Assembly (NCBI GenBank): GCA_014526335.1
Contig: JACTAT010000225.1
Span: forward strand, 1 to 64,000
DNA length: 64,000 nucleotides
Direction of reading: 5' to 3'
DNA from: Chrysaora quinquecirrha
Lineage: Eukaryota > Cnidaria > Scyphozoa > Semaeostomeae > Pelagiidae
Under the pieces are notes generated by a model. It did no database searches. It was not told the origin of the DNA and worked only from the letters and a program-made list of their open reading frames with translations. Below are positions 31,565 through 42,700 of this stretch, piece after piece. A program made the translations under genes and the position numbers. Numbering within the stretch: the stretch's first letter is position 1; each line of letters begins with the position of its first letter.

Positions 31565-32164
31565 TCAAGCCCCTCGTTTGGTCAATGAGTCAGCCAGTTG
31601 TTCTGTTCTTGGTATCCAGTGAATCAACACTTCTTTTCGTGCAATCATTTCTTTAATCGCAGCCACTTCAATTCTCAGTCTCTTTTCAGTGATGGCTGTT
31701 GTTGAATGAATAAGAGAATGAAGATTTTTGTTTTCAATATATGCAACTATTTGTGGCGCTTTTCCAAGTAATTCCTTGACTAACTCCCGAAGGTATAATG
31801 AATCATCCAAAGCATCAGAGAGAGCAAGACTTTCCGCAGCGGTTGAGCTTCTTACTACTCTCTTTATCTTACTTGATCTCCACGAAATCACACTGGAATG
31901 AACTTCTCCAGTAAGAAATATGATGTGACCAGCTGTACTTGATGCTCCATCTGGAAGATTTGCATGGGCTGCATCGGAGTATACCACTATCTTCAAATAA
32001 TTTCTATCCTCCATGCTGGGAAATACAAGTTGGTAACAATCGGTTTTTATCTTTCTCACTAGTTTATTGGCTTGGATCAAATGACGAAGTTCAGGTTGTC
32101 TGCTAAGACATATACTCAAATCGAGAACTTCATAACAAATGTCAGGTCTAGTTTGACTTGCAAC
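31565..32164 (-). pseudogene. Copia RNase H domain
   Basis: In the same frame as the RT after the TGA. It reads VASQTRPDICYEVLDLS, then the RNase H motifs VYSDAAHANLPDG, GHIIFLTG, ISWRSSKIKRVVRSSTAAES and the C-terminal HWIPRTEQLADSLTKRGA. The natural stop is at 31565-31567. Coding looks complete to the C-terminus although the LTR is missing. Confidence 0.9.
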
Positions 32165-34216
32165 TCAATTGGCTTGACCAACGACACTTCGGAGAAGCCC
32201 TGTTTCATCAGGTGTTAACTTTGATGTCTTCTGTGATTGACGTGAAGCTGTCAGTGGAATAGGCTCCATGTTTTTAACAAATTCGTCTTGAGATACTTCA
32301 ATGTGATTGCTACGATTAACTATATTCAAGCCAATATATTTGAAAATACTCTCTTTAATTTTACTGATTTTGAATGTCTCTCTCAATTTCCGCACAATGT
32401 TTTCTTCAAACGTTTGTGATCCTGCATGACTGAAGTCGTCCACGTGCACAACAATGATTCCCTCCATTGAACCACTAATCGAAGAAGAATAGAATAATGC
32501 AGGGTCAAATTTAGACTGAAGACATCCGAGTCTTTCTAATTCCTTTTTGACACTAAAAAACCAGTTTCGTGCTGCATCGTTGAGGCCATACATCACCCTT
32601 TTCAACTTCCACAAAGAATCAGGACAGTTGGCTTCCTTTGGTGGTATTAGGTAAATGTCTCTGTCAATTTTTGTTCCTTGTAAGAACGCCGCTTTTAAGT
32701 CTGTAGATTTACACTGCCAATTCGTCATGCCTGAAATTGCCAGCATAGTTTTCAGTGTACTTTTGAGAACAGTTGGTGAATCCACTTGCGTTGCTGTTTC
32801 TTCTTCAAAGCCTCTAGCTACTAGACGAGCTTTGGTTTTATGAGAATCTCCCTGTGTGTGTCTAGTGATCACCCAAGTTGTAGTAATAGCCTTTTGACCA
32901 TTATTTGCAACTTCTTCGTAAACATCAAAGTTTTCCCAGTTTTGTATTTCTTGCTTTTTGGCATCCAAAACTACACTGGTTTGATGCTCTTCAGTAGGAA
33001 CAAGTGTGAATAATACTGTCTCAGCAGCGGTCTCTTGGATTCTGTCATCGTTCTCTGTCTCATTTTCAGTACTAACTGATTTCCACTCTTCAACTTTTTC
33101 AAAGTCAATACACTTGGACTCTGCATCATCTTTATTCTTTATGTTGAGCCACGTCGAAAACTTTCCGGTGGCTTTTCCTGCTCTGCCTAAAACAGTTGCG
33201 TCTTTCAATTTATCTGTTCCGCGTTCTTTGTATTTGATACATTCACTTTTTTTCGGAAGGTTGGCACCTGTTTTCAATTTGCCATTACTATAGCTGTTTG
33301 AATGTTCCACTGGAGGCGCACTGGTTGTAACTTTGTCCTGTTGTTCCATCTCATGGGTGGTAGAATTCAATGTTGCACTGTTAGTTTGAGCTTCTTCATC
33401 GCTATCACTGACTGCTTGGAAAAGTTCCTGTGAAACAGGGTTGGGTTGGTTTGGTGTCACATCATTGCTTGGCTCATTACTCGGTCGAAACTCTTCCCCC
33501 ATTTTAACAAGTCGATTTGTTGATACCCTGACGGATATGTTTCCATGTCGAATAAAAACGACTTTTCCATCTTGACCAATTACTTTGCCCGGCCCTTTCC
33601 ATTTGTTGTTCCCATCTCTCTTGTAGAATACCTTGTCTCCAGTGGAGAACTTGGTTGCATTTGCTCTTACTTTGTGTTTAAGAGCCTTTCGCACTTTTTC
33701 TGACGATTCAGCTTCGATGTAGGCCCGTCTAGGACTGTGAAGCGCATTACTGTGGGAAGCAACAATTTCACTCGTGGTTGTTCCTTCAAGGGCTGGGAGC
33801 TGATCAACCATCACGTTTGCTAGATTTGGGTTTTGTCCAAATACTAACTGATACGATGAGAAGCCATTCCACATCTGCAAACAGTTTTTAGCGTTAATGG
33901 CCCAGGATAGGGCTTGCGTCAACCTCAGTTTGCAGTCATCCTCTAAAATCTTTTCCAGACAGCGATCGACTACAGCATGGTTACGCTCGCAGAGTCCATT
34001 TTGCCATGGGCTTTCTGCTGCAGTATGCAAAACTTCGACATTCAGGATTGCACACATCTCTTTATACTCCTCGTTAGCAAACTCACCTCCATTATCGGCC
34101 AAAAACTTCACTGGTGCACCAAAGCCATTTCCTACCCACATCTCTATAACATTGTCTATAATTGTTGCAGGTTTCTTATCTCTTATGATACGAGCAGTGG
34201 TAAATCGAGTAAACAT
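32165..34216 (-). pseudogene. Copia integrase core and reverse transcriptase
   Basis: 683 residues. The integrase core has FLADNGGEFANEEY with the second Asp and ESPWQNGLCERNHAVVD with the Glu. A linker with acidic and Ser/Thr-rich sequence follows, then RT: WVITRHTQGDSHKTKARLVA, STDLKAAFLQGTKIDRDIYL, KRVMYGLNDAARNWF and the catalytic box VHVDDF. The ORF ends at a TGA (32165-32167) where the family has a Trp before the VASQTRPDI motif, which continues in frame: a single point nonsense mutation. Confidence 0.92.
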
Positions 34217-34292
34217 ATCAATAAGATAGAGGATGTTTACTTTGTTGTTCCAAATTTTAAGTCCATGGCTACAGTCTCATTAAATTGTGTAG

Positions 34293-35537
34293 CTAAGGGA
34301 AGGAAACAACAGGTCTGGCAGGAGTTTTCTGAAACTTTACGCAAATCTCACAAGAGTCATATAATTTCTTTGCAATTTCCTGGTAATCTTTATCCCAAAT
34401 GTTGGCATCAATCTTAAGTGCTTTTAACCGTTCTTGTGTAGGGTGGGCGAATTGCTTGTGCAACTTGGTTAGAATTTCCTGTTTTTCATTGTATGTTTCG
34501 ATTTTAGAGTCCGCAAAGAAACATGTATCAATTGTTACACTTTGCTTCTCAAGTGGGATGCAATAGTGGCCAGATGACGTACAGTCCAGATCCACAGTGT
34601 TGCCCCATATTTCTGCTTGATCATGTTCGAGATCAAGCTTTATCTTTGCACCTTTCATTGCTTGTTTGCTGAGTAATAAAGGAATCTCACTATCCACAAT
34701 GTCTGTTTTCACAAAAGCACTTTTTCCAGCTAGTTCACAGGGAAGTTGGAGTTGTCCCTTAGAGGTTTTTGTTTCTCCACCACCAAATTTAAAAACTTTG
34801 CTACTAGGTTGCAAATCAATGCTTTTCTTCTGCTCTATGTCGGGTGTTTGAAGGTAGCAGTTTATCCAGTTTTGACCAGCAACAGTTGAAGTACATCCGG
34901 AGTCAAGAACAGCAGAATTTCTTGCTTCACTTGTGAAGAGGCACATTTCTTCTTCTTTTGGACTAACAAATAGTGTTATGTTATCCTCAATAGGACGTTT
35001 ATGAGGACAGTCCTTAGCATAATGCAGAATTGATTCACAGATCTTGCATTTGTTTGGTTTACCGTTAAAACCAATTGGATTGATCTTTTGTCCATGACGC
35101 TGTTTGGTCCCACTTTCTTCTTGTTTGTAGTATGATCTGGGTTGAGACTCAAATTTTCTTGGCTGAAAACGGTTAGATTGATAACGATTACGTGAATATA
35201 GAACTTCATTTGTGTCTGTAAGCATACTTGATTCAAGTTTAACTGCTTGACTTCCAGCTATATCTCCAAGAGGTAGGGACTGTTCACCATAAAACTTTCG
35301 TAAGGCAGATTTCATTTGTTCAAATAAATGTTCCTTTTTGGCATAATCAACGGCTGTCAGTACTAGCTGCCTTTCCGTGTGTGGCAGCTTGGACGCATCT
35401 AAAAGTTTGAATGCTAAAACGGGCGGTGGAAGCTTCATATCTTTTGCATAATCCCCACTTGGGTCAGTTTCAGGAAATGACAAAGCAATAGCAACTATAA
35501 TATAATAATAAGACGAATATTTATACAGGATAGACAC
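34293..35537 (-). pseudogene. Copia gag C-terminus, protease and integrase N-terminus
   Basis: 414 residues. It starts inside gag; the first 15-20 residues (YKYSSYYYIIV) are probably LINE tail or junction sequence read by chance. A CX2CX4HX4C-type zinc knuckle (CKICESILHYAKDC) is followed by the protease active site VLDSGCTSTVAG and by the integrase zinc-binding domain (HKQFAHPTQERL ... CEICVKF). The frame stops at TAG 34293-34295; the following integrase motif appears in two other frames within 80 bases, so two small indels lie at about 34295 and 34245. Confidence 0.88.
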
Positions 35538-35709
35538 GTCAACGAGTTAAATACTGTTGTTATCAATGTGTGTCCTGTGTCCTATGCCTTAGTGTTGCTA
35601 CCCTAAATATTTACAGATTAAAATGAGTCTCATGTAAGAATACAAATAAACAAAAAGGAAATTTTTCCATTTACATTCTAAGTTTCTGATATAATTTTTA
35701 TAATAAATG

Positions 35710-36950
35710 TCATGTAAAATGTTCTATAAGTTTTTTCTCAAATTCTTTATAGCTCTCAATTTTACGAAGATCCAGCGGTAGTTCATTGTACACATTCGCG
35801 CCCATAAACATAAATGATTTTCTTGCGTACTCTGTTTTGATCCTTGGTAGTTTTAATGTGTACTTGTTGTTTCGTGTGTGCTTTTCATGCTCTTGCAACT
35901 TGAAATGATTCTGCAACTGTTCACATGTTTCCTTGTCTAGACATTTTCGCACCAGCTTGCAAGCCCTGATCCTATTTGCATTGACGACTGACGTAAGCTT
36001 CTTGTTTGGTTTTATATCTCCATAGACAACTTTGAGCGAACGTGAGTGAAGTGAGGAGAGCCTGCCCAACTGGGTATTTGTGTATTTCAGTTGTAGTATG
36101 CCACAGTATGTGAATGTTGGCAATATCATTGAATTATAGATGGTAGCAGCTGTGGCGTGATCAATATACGATCTTATTTTTGCTAGAAGTCGAAGCCTTC
36201 CAGACGCTTTTTTATAACAAGTATTGAAATTGGAATTCAGGTTTAGCGAGCTATCCACGTGAACACCAAGATACTTGTATTCCGTTGTGTTGTGGATGAC
36301 AGTTTGATGCGACAGTTCAATTTCGAGCGGCTCAGTTTGCTTCGCAATCCTTTGAGAGGTGCCGAAGAGAAGGGATTCAGTTTTGCCTTTCTTTAGATTT
36401 AGAACCAGTTCATTTCTCTTTAGCCAGTCTGCTAAACAATCCATATCCTTTGACAATTTGGCTTTTATGGACTGGATATCCTTGTCCGCAACATACAAGA
36501 CTGTGTCATCAGCATATTTCAAGATGGTCGAATGCTTAATTACATTTACAACGTCGTTAAACAATATTAAGAATAATAAGGGACCCAATATTGATCCCTG
36601 TGGTACTCCTGTCAGCAATACATGTTCCTTAGAGAAACAGCTGTTGCAGGATACTTTTGCTTTCCGGTAGAAAAGATAATCCTTGAACCACTCTAGCTCC
36701 TTGCCTTGAACTCCATAAAGAGGAGTTTATCTAGCAGCATTGCGTGACTTACGGTGTCAAAAGCTTTACTTAGGTCCACAAATATTGCTCCAACCAATTT
36801 GCCTTTGTCGACGTTATTCCTGATGCTATCCAGTAGGATAGTTGCTGCATATTCTGTGGATAGTTTTGGCCTGAAGCCAAACTGGAACTTTGTTAGCAAA
36901 TGGTTCTTGTCGAGAAAAATTATGAGTTGGCGATGTATAATTTTTTTCAA
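35710..36950 (-). pseudogene. LINE reverse transcriptase palm, thumb and C-terminus
   Basis: 36950-36693 carries the QFGFRPKLSTEYAA and FVDLSKAFDTVSHAMLL motifs. After a frame change, 36618-35710 has LTGVPQGSILGPLLFLILFND, then the catalytic box KYADDTVLY, NELVLNLKKGKTESLLF and a C-terminus ending ARKSFMFMGANVYNELPLDLR. The catalytic residues are intact, so loss of function is due to the frameshifts alone. Confidence 0.92.
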
Positions 36951-37753
36951 TGATCTTAGAAATCACAGGAAGCACAGATATTGGTCTATAATTATCCAGG
37001 TTAGAGTGTGCACCAGACTTATGGGTTGGAATAACTTTGGCCGCCTTCCAGTCAGTTGGAAAGATGCTGGTTTTGAGCGACAAATTTATTAAGTGTGCTA
37101 ATGGTGCAGATATTAATTCAGCTGAATCTTTGATTAGGCCCGGTGGTAGATTGTCTAATCCCGTTGCTTTATTTCTTTTAATGGACTTCAGCTGTTGCTC
37201 AACCTCCTGCCATGATACTGCCTTGAATATGAACTTTTGATCAGTTTTTGCTGACATTTTTTGTTGGCTTTTTCCAAATAAAGTTACATAAGGGAAAGGC
37301 GTTCTTCTTTAAAGTTGTTACAATGCTGGCAAAATAAGAACAAAAAGCATCGGCTATGAGGTGAGAATCTCTTATTTTAACACCATTGACGTCCAAAGTT
37401 TTCATAGACTGCGTGTCATTTGTCTTGGTGGGGTATATTGATTTCAATGTCCTCCAGAATTTATTTGGATCTTTGGAACTTTCCTTCAATAATTTCTTCT
37501 GGTAGTCAGACTTTGCCCTTCTGACTGCAATGTTGACTTTGTTTCTCTTTTGCTTGTATGCGGAGATGTCTGATTCTTTCCTTGTATGCCTCGATCTCCT
37601 GAGCAGTTTATCTCTATCATTCATGAGAGCCTTTACTTCATTGTTAAGCCATGGTGCTGCTTTACCTCTTACTTTCTTTAATATCTTTGGGGCATGTCGC
37701 TCAAATATAACAGAAAGAATGTTATTCATTTTGCCCAAGCCTCGTTTACACAT
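36826..37753 (-). pseudogene. LINE ORF2 linker and RT N-terminus
   Basis: 37753-37241 is the basic linker (APWLNNEVKALMNDRDKLLRR and KQKRNKVNIAVRRAKSDY). After a frame change near 37250, next to a run of six T, the RT starts: RNKATGLDNLPPGLIKDSA and WKAAKVIPTHKSGAHSNLDN. The next change is near 36945 at a run of seven T. Confidence 0.88.
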
Positions 37754-38877
37754 CTCTGGCTATAGAATAATGTCCAATCAACGTTCATCAAGTCTGATTT
37801 CATGTTATCTGCATTATAAGTCTTGTAGTCACGACAAGTAATCAGCCTCGGGCTGAAACGACCGTTGTTGATTTTGCGAACGCAGCCAGGCATGTCATGG
37901 TCACCTATGCTGGTTGCTATGACATCAGTGTTAACGATATTTGCAGGTGTATTTGTTAGAACAACATCAATTAATGTTCTTGTTGTCTCTGTTATTCTAG
38001 TGGGCTTATCGATTATTTGTTTTAGACCAAATAGCTTGAAGACTGATTTTAAATCTTCATTGTCTCCTGGGGCGAGAAAATTTACATTCATGTCCCCAAG
38101 GACTATCATCTCCTTGGACTCCTCGGAAGCCTTTGTCATCATTGAATTGAATACTGTATTGAAATCTTTATGCAAGTATTTAGAAGTGTCCGGTGGCCGG
38201 TAAATAGTTGCAATGAGAATACCTTTGCAATGTTGACGGCTAGGCCAGATTTCTATCCAAATAGATTCAATTTCGTCAGCCTCCAGATCCTCTCGCCGGT
38301 CCCAAGTATAATCATCAGAAATATATACACCCACACCCCCACCTATTCCAACCTTTCGTGGTCTGCTAATAAATGAGTAGCCAGGAATACCGTAGATTGC
38401 ATTATTTTCGTCATCACTTTTGATATGTGTTTCGCTGAGTGTCAAAACATCTATACCACGAAAGCTTTGGAACAACTCTGATACCAGATTTATGTTTGAA
38501 AACAAACCTCGTACATTTTGGTGGAAAATCTTCATACCCCGCTTTCCAAGTAGTGAATTCAATTCCGGAATACTTCTGGTCTTATCATTCTGATAAATGG
38601 GGCCAGGGCAGCTCTCTATATCACCACAAAGGAGTAGCAGCATGCAGATAACATTGCGCCTCCCACTTCGAGGGTAAACAGTGAATTTTTCTCTTCTTGA
38701 CTGCCATAAACTCGACATAATATGGGATTCCTGGGTGTTGATAAGTTCTTTTCCTTCAATGGACAATCCGATTGTGTCTGAACCGAGGAAAGCGATCTTT
38801 TTCACTTGAAAACTCAAGATAATTACGAGCACTATATGTGCGAGCCCTAACACGTCCGCCATTATCCTCCAACCCAC
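37726..38877 (-). pseudogene. LINE ORF2 N-terminus: leader, 2A-like motif and APE endonuclease
   Basis: 383 residues. Residues 8-32 are hydrophobic (LGLAHIVLVIILSFQV) and could act as signal or anchor. At residues 80-93 LLLLCGDIESCPGP is a 2A-like peptide with the family's DxExNPGP changed to CPGP. The endonuclease follows: MKIFHQNVRGLFSNI, LTLSETHI, GIGGGVGVYIS, LIATIYRPPD, MIVLGDMNVNFL and the final SIGDHDMPGC. Catalytic Asn, Glu, Asp and His residues appear present. The frame shifts near 37740. Confidence 0.9.
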
Positions 38878-38883
38878 TTAGCA

Positions 38884-39770
38884 AAAAAGCTTTGCAGATA
38901 ATCTGTTTGCAGTTGATGCAACAACATAGTCTAATCCAGCTAACTTGTGGTGTTAGGAGCTAAGTATAACGTTGCAGTTCAAGTATCAGCAATTTTGGCA
39001 TCAGCTAGGATTAAGGTCTTGTTAGCTCATATAATTATGACGTCACCATTGTGACTTGCACTTAACGCACCTTCCTGTGTGTTTTTGTGGATTTATATTA
39101 TCAAGTATTTCCCTACAGAAAATAAAAAAGGATATGCTAGGAGAATCGAGTCTCAAACCGCAGTACGAGGTTACACCTTACCCGTTAGCAAAGCTTGCGC
39201 AATGCCAACATCATGAAGTTCGATCATTCCAGGGGTTAGGTGCCTCCTATAATAATTTATACTTATTATTACATTTAAGAAAGTGTTATTTACTAGTTAA
39301 TATATTAAGACAACAATATGCAGGCAACTATAATCTGGGCTATATAGCAGCAATAGTGATTAGAATTTTCCAGATACAACTTTATGAAGACTGAAGACAG
39401 CTCAATAGCAACGTTTAGATAACAAAATTTAGCAGATAATCTTTTTGCAGTTGATGCAACAACATTGTCTAATCCAGCTAACTTGTGGTGTCAGGAGCTA
39501 AGTAAGGTTGCAGTTCAAGTACCAGCAATTTTGGCATGACAGAAAGGAGTGTGTCACAAGGGAAGGAAATTGTGGGCTCTCTTTAAAATTCAGAACCAAG
39601 TCCATCTTGGTACTAATAAATGAAGACTTAAGGCAATGGAACGGCAAATCTAAGATCAAATAAGGCAACGAAATGGTCGGCTTTCTTTAAACTCAGGAAC
39701 AAGTCCATCTTTGTACTAATAAATGAAGACTTAAGGCAATGGAACGGCAAATCTAAGATCAAATAAGGCA
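38884..39770 (+). repeat. 887-bp duplicated segment (right copy)
   Basis: Right copy of 25888-26774, at offset 12,996 and nearly identical. Its left end coincides with the 5' end of the LINE. It contains repeat unit 2 and leads directly into the second satellite array. Confidence 0.85.
39167..39246 (+). repeat. 80-nt foldback repeat, copy 4
   Basis: Identical to copy 3 (26171-26250) because it lies in the duplicated segment. Same pairing scheme and the same A-box/B-box-like motifs. Confidence 0.78.
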
Positions 39771-42700
39771 TCGAAATGGTCGGCTTTCTTTAAACTCAGG
39801 AACAAGTCCATCTTTGTACTAATAAATGAAGACTTAAGGCAATGGAACGGCAAATCTAAGATCAAATAAGGCAAAGAAATAGTCGGCTTTCTTTCAACTC
39901 AGGAACAAGTCCATCTTGGTACTAATAAATGAAGACTTAAGGCAATGGAACGGCAAATCTAAGATCAAATAAGGCAAAGAAATGGTCGCCTATCTTTAAA
40001 CTCAGGAACAAGTCCGTCTTGGTACTAATAAATGAAGACTTAAGGCAATGGAACGGCAAATCTAAGATCAAATAAGGCAAAGAAGTGGTCGGCTCTCTTT
40101 AAACTCAGAAACAAGTCCATCTTGGTACTAATAAATGAAGACTTAAGGCAATGGAACGGCAAATCTAAGATCAAATGAGGCAAGGACATGGTCGGCTTTC
40201 TTTCAACTCAGGAACAAGTCCATCTTGGTACTAATAAATGAAGACTTAAGGCAATGGAACAGCAAATCTAAGATCAAATAAGGCAAGGAAATGGTCGGCT
40301 TTCTTTAAACTCAGGAACAAGTCCATTTTGGTACTAATAAATGAAGACTTAAGGCAATGGAATGGCAAATCTAAGATCAAATAAGGCAAAGAAATGGTCG
40401 GCTCTCTTTAAACTCAGGAACAAGTCCATCTTGGTACTAATAAATGAAGACTTAAGGCAATGGAACGGCAAATCTAAGATCAAATAAGGCAAAGAAATGG
40501 TCGGCTCTCTTTAAACTGAGGAACAAGTCCATCTTGGTACTAATAAATGAAGACTTAAGGCAATGGAACGGCAAATCTAAGATCAAATAAGGCAAAGAAA
40601 TGGTTGGCTCTCTTTAAACTGAGGAACAAGTCCATCTTGGTACTAATAAATGAAGACTTAAGGCAATGGAACGGCAAATCTAAGATCAAATAAGGCAAAG
40701 AAATGGTCGGCTTTCTTTAAACTAAGGAACAAGTCCATCTTGGTACTAATAAATGAAGACTTAAGGCAATGGAACGGCAAATCTAAGATCAAATAAGGCA
40801 ACGAAATGGTCGGCTTTCTTTAAACTCAGGAACAAGTCCATCTTGGTACTAATAAATGAAGACTTAAGGCAATGGAACGGCAAATCTAAGATCAAATAAG
40901 GCAAAGAAATGGTCGGCTTTCTTTAAACTAAGGAACAAGTCCATCTTGGTACTAATAAATGAAGACTTAAGGCAATGGAACGGCAAATCTAAGATCTAAT
41001 AAGGCAACGAAATGGTGGGCTTTCTTTAAACTCAGGAACAAGTCCATCTTTGTACTAATAAATGAAGACTTAAGGCAATGGAACGGCAAATCTAAGATCA
41101 AATAAGGCAACGACATGGTCGGCTTTCTTTCAACTCAGGAACAAGTCCATCTTGGTACTAATAAATGAAGACTAAAAGCAATGGAACGGCAAATCTAAGA
41201 TCAAATAAGGCAACGAAATGGTCGGCTTTCTTTAAACTCAGGAACAAGTCCATCTTTGTACTAATAAATGAAGACTTAAGGCAATGGAACGGCAAATCTA
41301 AGATCAAATAAGGCAACGAAATGGTCGGCTTTCTTTCAACTCAGGAACAAGTCCATCTTTGTACTAATAAATGAAGACTTAAGGCAATGGAACGGCAGAT
41401 CTAAGATCAAATAAGGCATCGAAATGGTCGGCTTTCTTTCAACTCAGGAACAAGTCCATCTTGGTACTAATAAATGAAGACTTAAAGCAATGGAACGGCA
41501 AATCTAAGATCAAATAAGGCAAAGAAATGGTCGGCTTTCTTAAAACTCATTAACAAGTCCATTTTGTTACTAATAAATGAAGACTTAAGGCAATGGAACG
41601 GCAAATCTAAGATCAAATAAGGCAACGAAATGGTCGGCTTTCTTTAAACTCAGGAACAAGTCCATCTTTGTACTAATAAATGAAGACTTAAGGCAATGGA
41701 ACGGCAAATCTAAGATCAAATAAGGCAACGAAATGGTCGGCTTTCTTTCAACTCAGGAACAAGTCCATCTTGGTACTAATAAATGAAGACTTAAGGCAAT
41801 GGAACAGCAAATCTAAGATCAAATGAGGCAAGGAAATGGTCGGCTTTCTTTAAACTCAGGAACAAGTCCATCTTTGTACTAATAAATGAAGACTTAAGGC
41901 AATGGAACGGCAAATCTAAGATCAAATAAGGCAAAGAAATAGTCGGCTTTCTTTCAACTCAGGAACAAGTCCATCTTGGTACTAATAAATGAAGACTTAA
42001 GGCAATGGAACGGCAAATCTAAGATCAAATAAGCAAAGAAATGGTCGGCTATCTTTAAACTCAGAAACAAGTCCATCTTGGTACTAATAAATGAAGACTT
42101 AAGGCAATGGAACAGCAAATCTAAGATCAAATGAGGCAAGGACATGGTCGGCTTTCTTTCAACTCAGGAACAAGTCCATCATGGTACTAATAAATGAAGA
42201 CTTAAGGCAATGGAACAGCAAATCTAAGATCAAATGAGGCAAGGACATTGTCGGCTTTCTTTCAACTCAGGAACAAGTCCATCTTGGTACTAATAAATGA
42301 AGACTTAAGGCAATGGAACAGCAAATCTAAGATCAAATAAGGCAAGGAAATGGTCGGCTTTCTTTAAACTCAGGAACAAGTCCATCTTGGTACTAATAAA
42401 TGAAGACTTAAGGCAATGGAACAGCAAATCTAAGATCAAATAAGGCAAAGAAATGGTCGGCTTTCTTTAAACTCAGGAACAAGTCCATCTTGGTACTAAT
42501 AAATGAAGACTTAAGGCAATGGAACATCTAAGATCAAATAAGGCAAAGAAATGGTCGGCTTTCTTTAAACTCAGGAACAAGTCCATCTTGGTACTAATAA
42601 ATGAAGACTTAAGGCAATGGAACAGCAAATCTAAGATCAAATAAGGCAAAGAAATGGTCGGCTTTCTTTAAACTCAGGAACAAGTCCATCTTGGTACTAA

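Larger units (their letters stand above)
31565..35537 (-). mobile_element. Copia retrotransposon remnant without LTRs
   Basis: Minus-strand gag C-terminus, protease, integrase, RT and RNase H in Copia order (integrase before RT). Neither LTR is present: the 3' end runs into satellite after about 50 bases, and the 5' end (gag N-terminus) is cut near the 3' end of a LINE. One nonsense codon and two close frameshifts interrupt it. Confidence 0.9.
35500..38883 (-). mobile_element. CR1-like LINE, nearly full-length ORF2 with frameshifts
   Basis: The minus strand encodes an N-terminal hydrophobic leader, a 2A-like motif, APE endonuclease, linker and RT over about 3.2 kb. The 5' end lies within a few bases of 38883, exactly where the duplicated satellite flank begins. 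The 3' untranslated part runs to about 35500, next to the Copia gag. Four frameshifts (near 37740, 37250, 36945 and 36650) break ORF2, two of them at T/A homopolymers. No ORF1 is seen and no target-site duplication could be set. Confidence 0.88.

Noticed and set aside
33977..34417. 146-codon plus-strand frame
   Set aside because: Antisense to the Copia integrase.
41954..42145. 63-codon open frame in the satellite (minus strand)
   Set aside because: It is made of repeated monomer sequence and depends on a small deletion that sets the phase; the monomer length is not a multiple of three.
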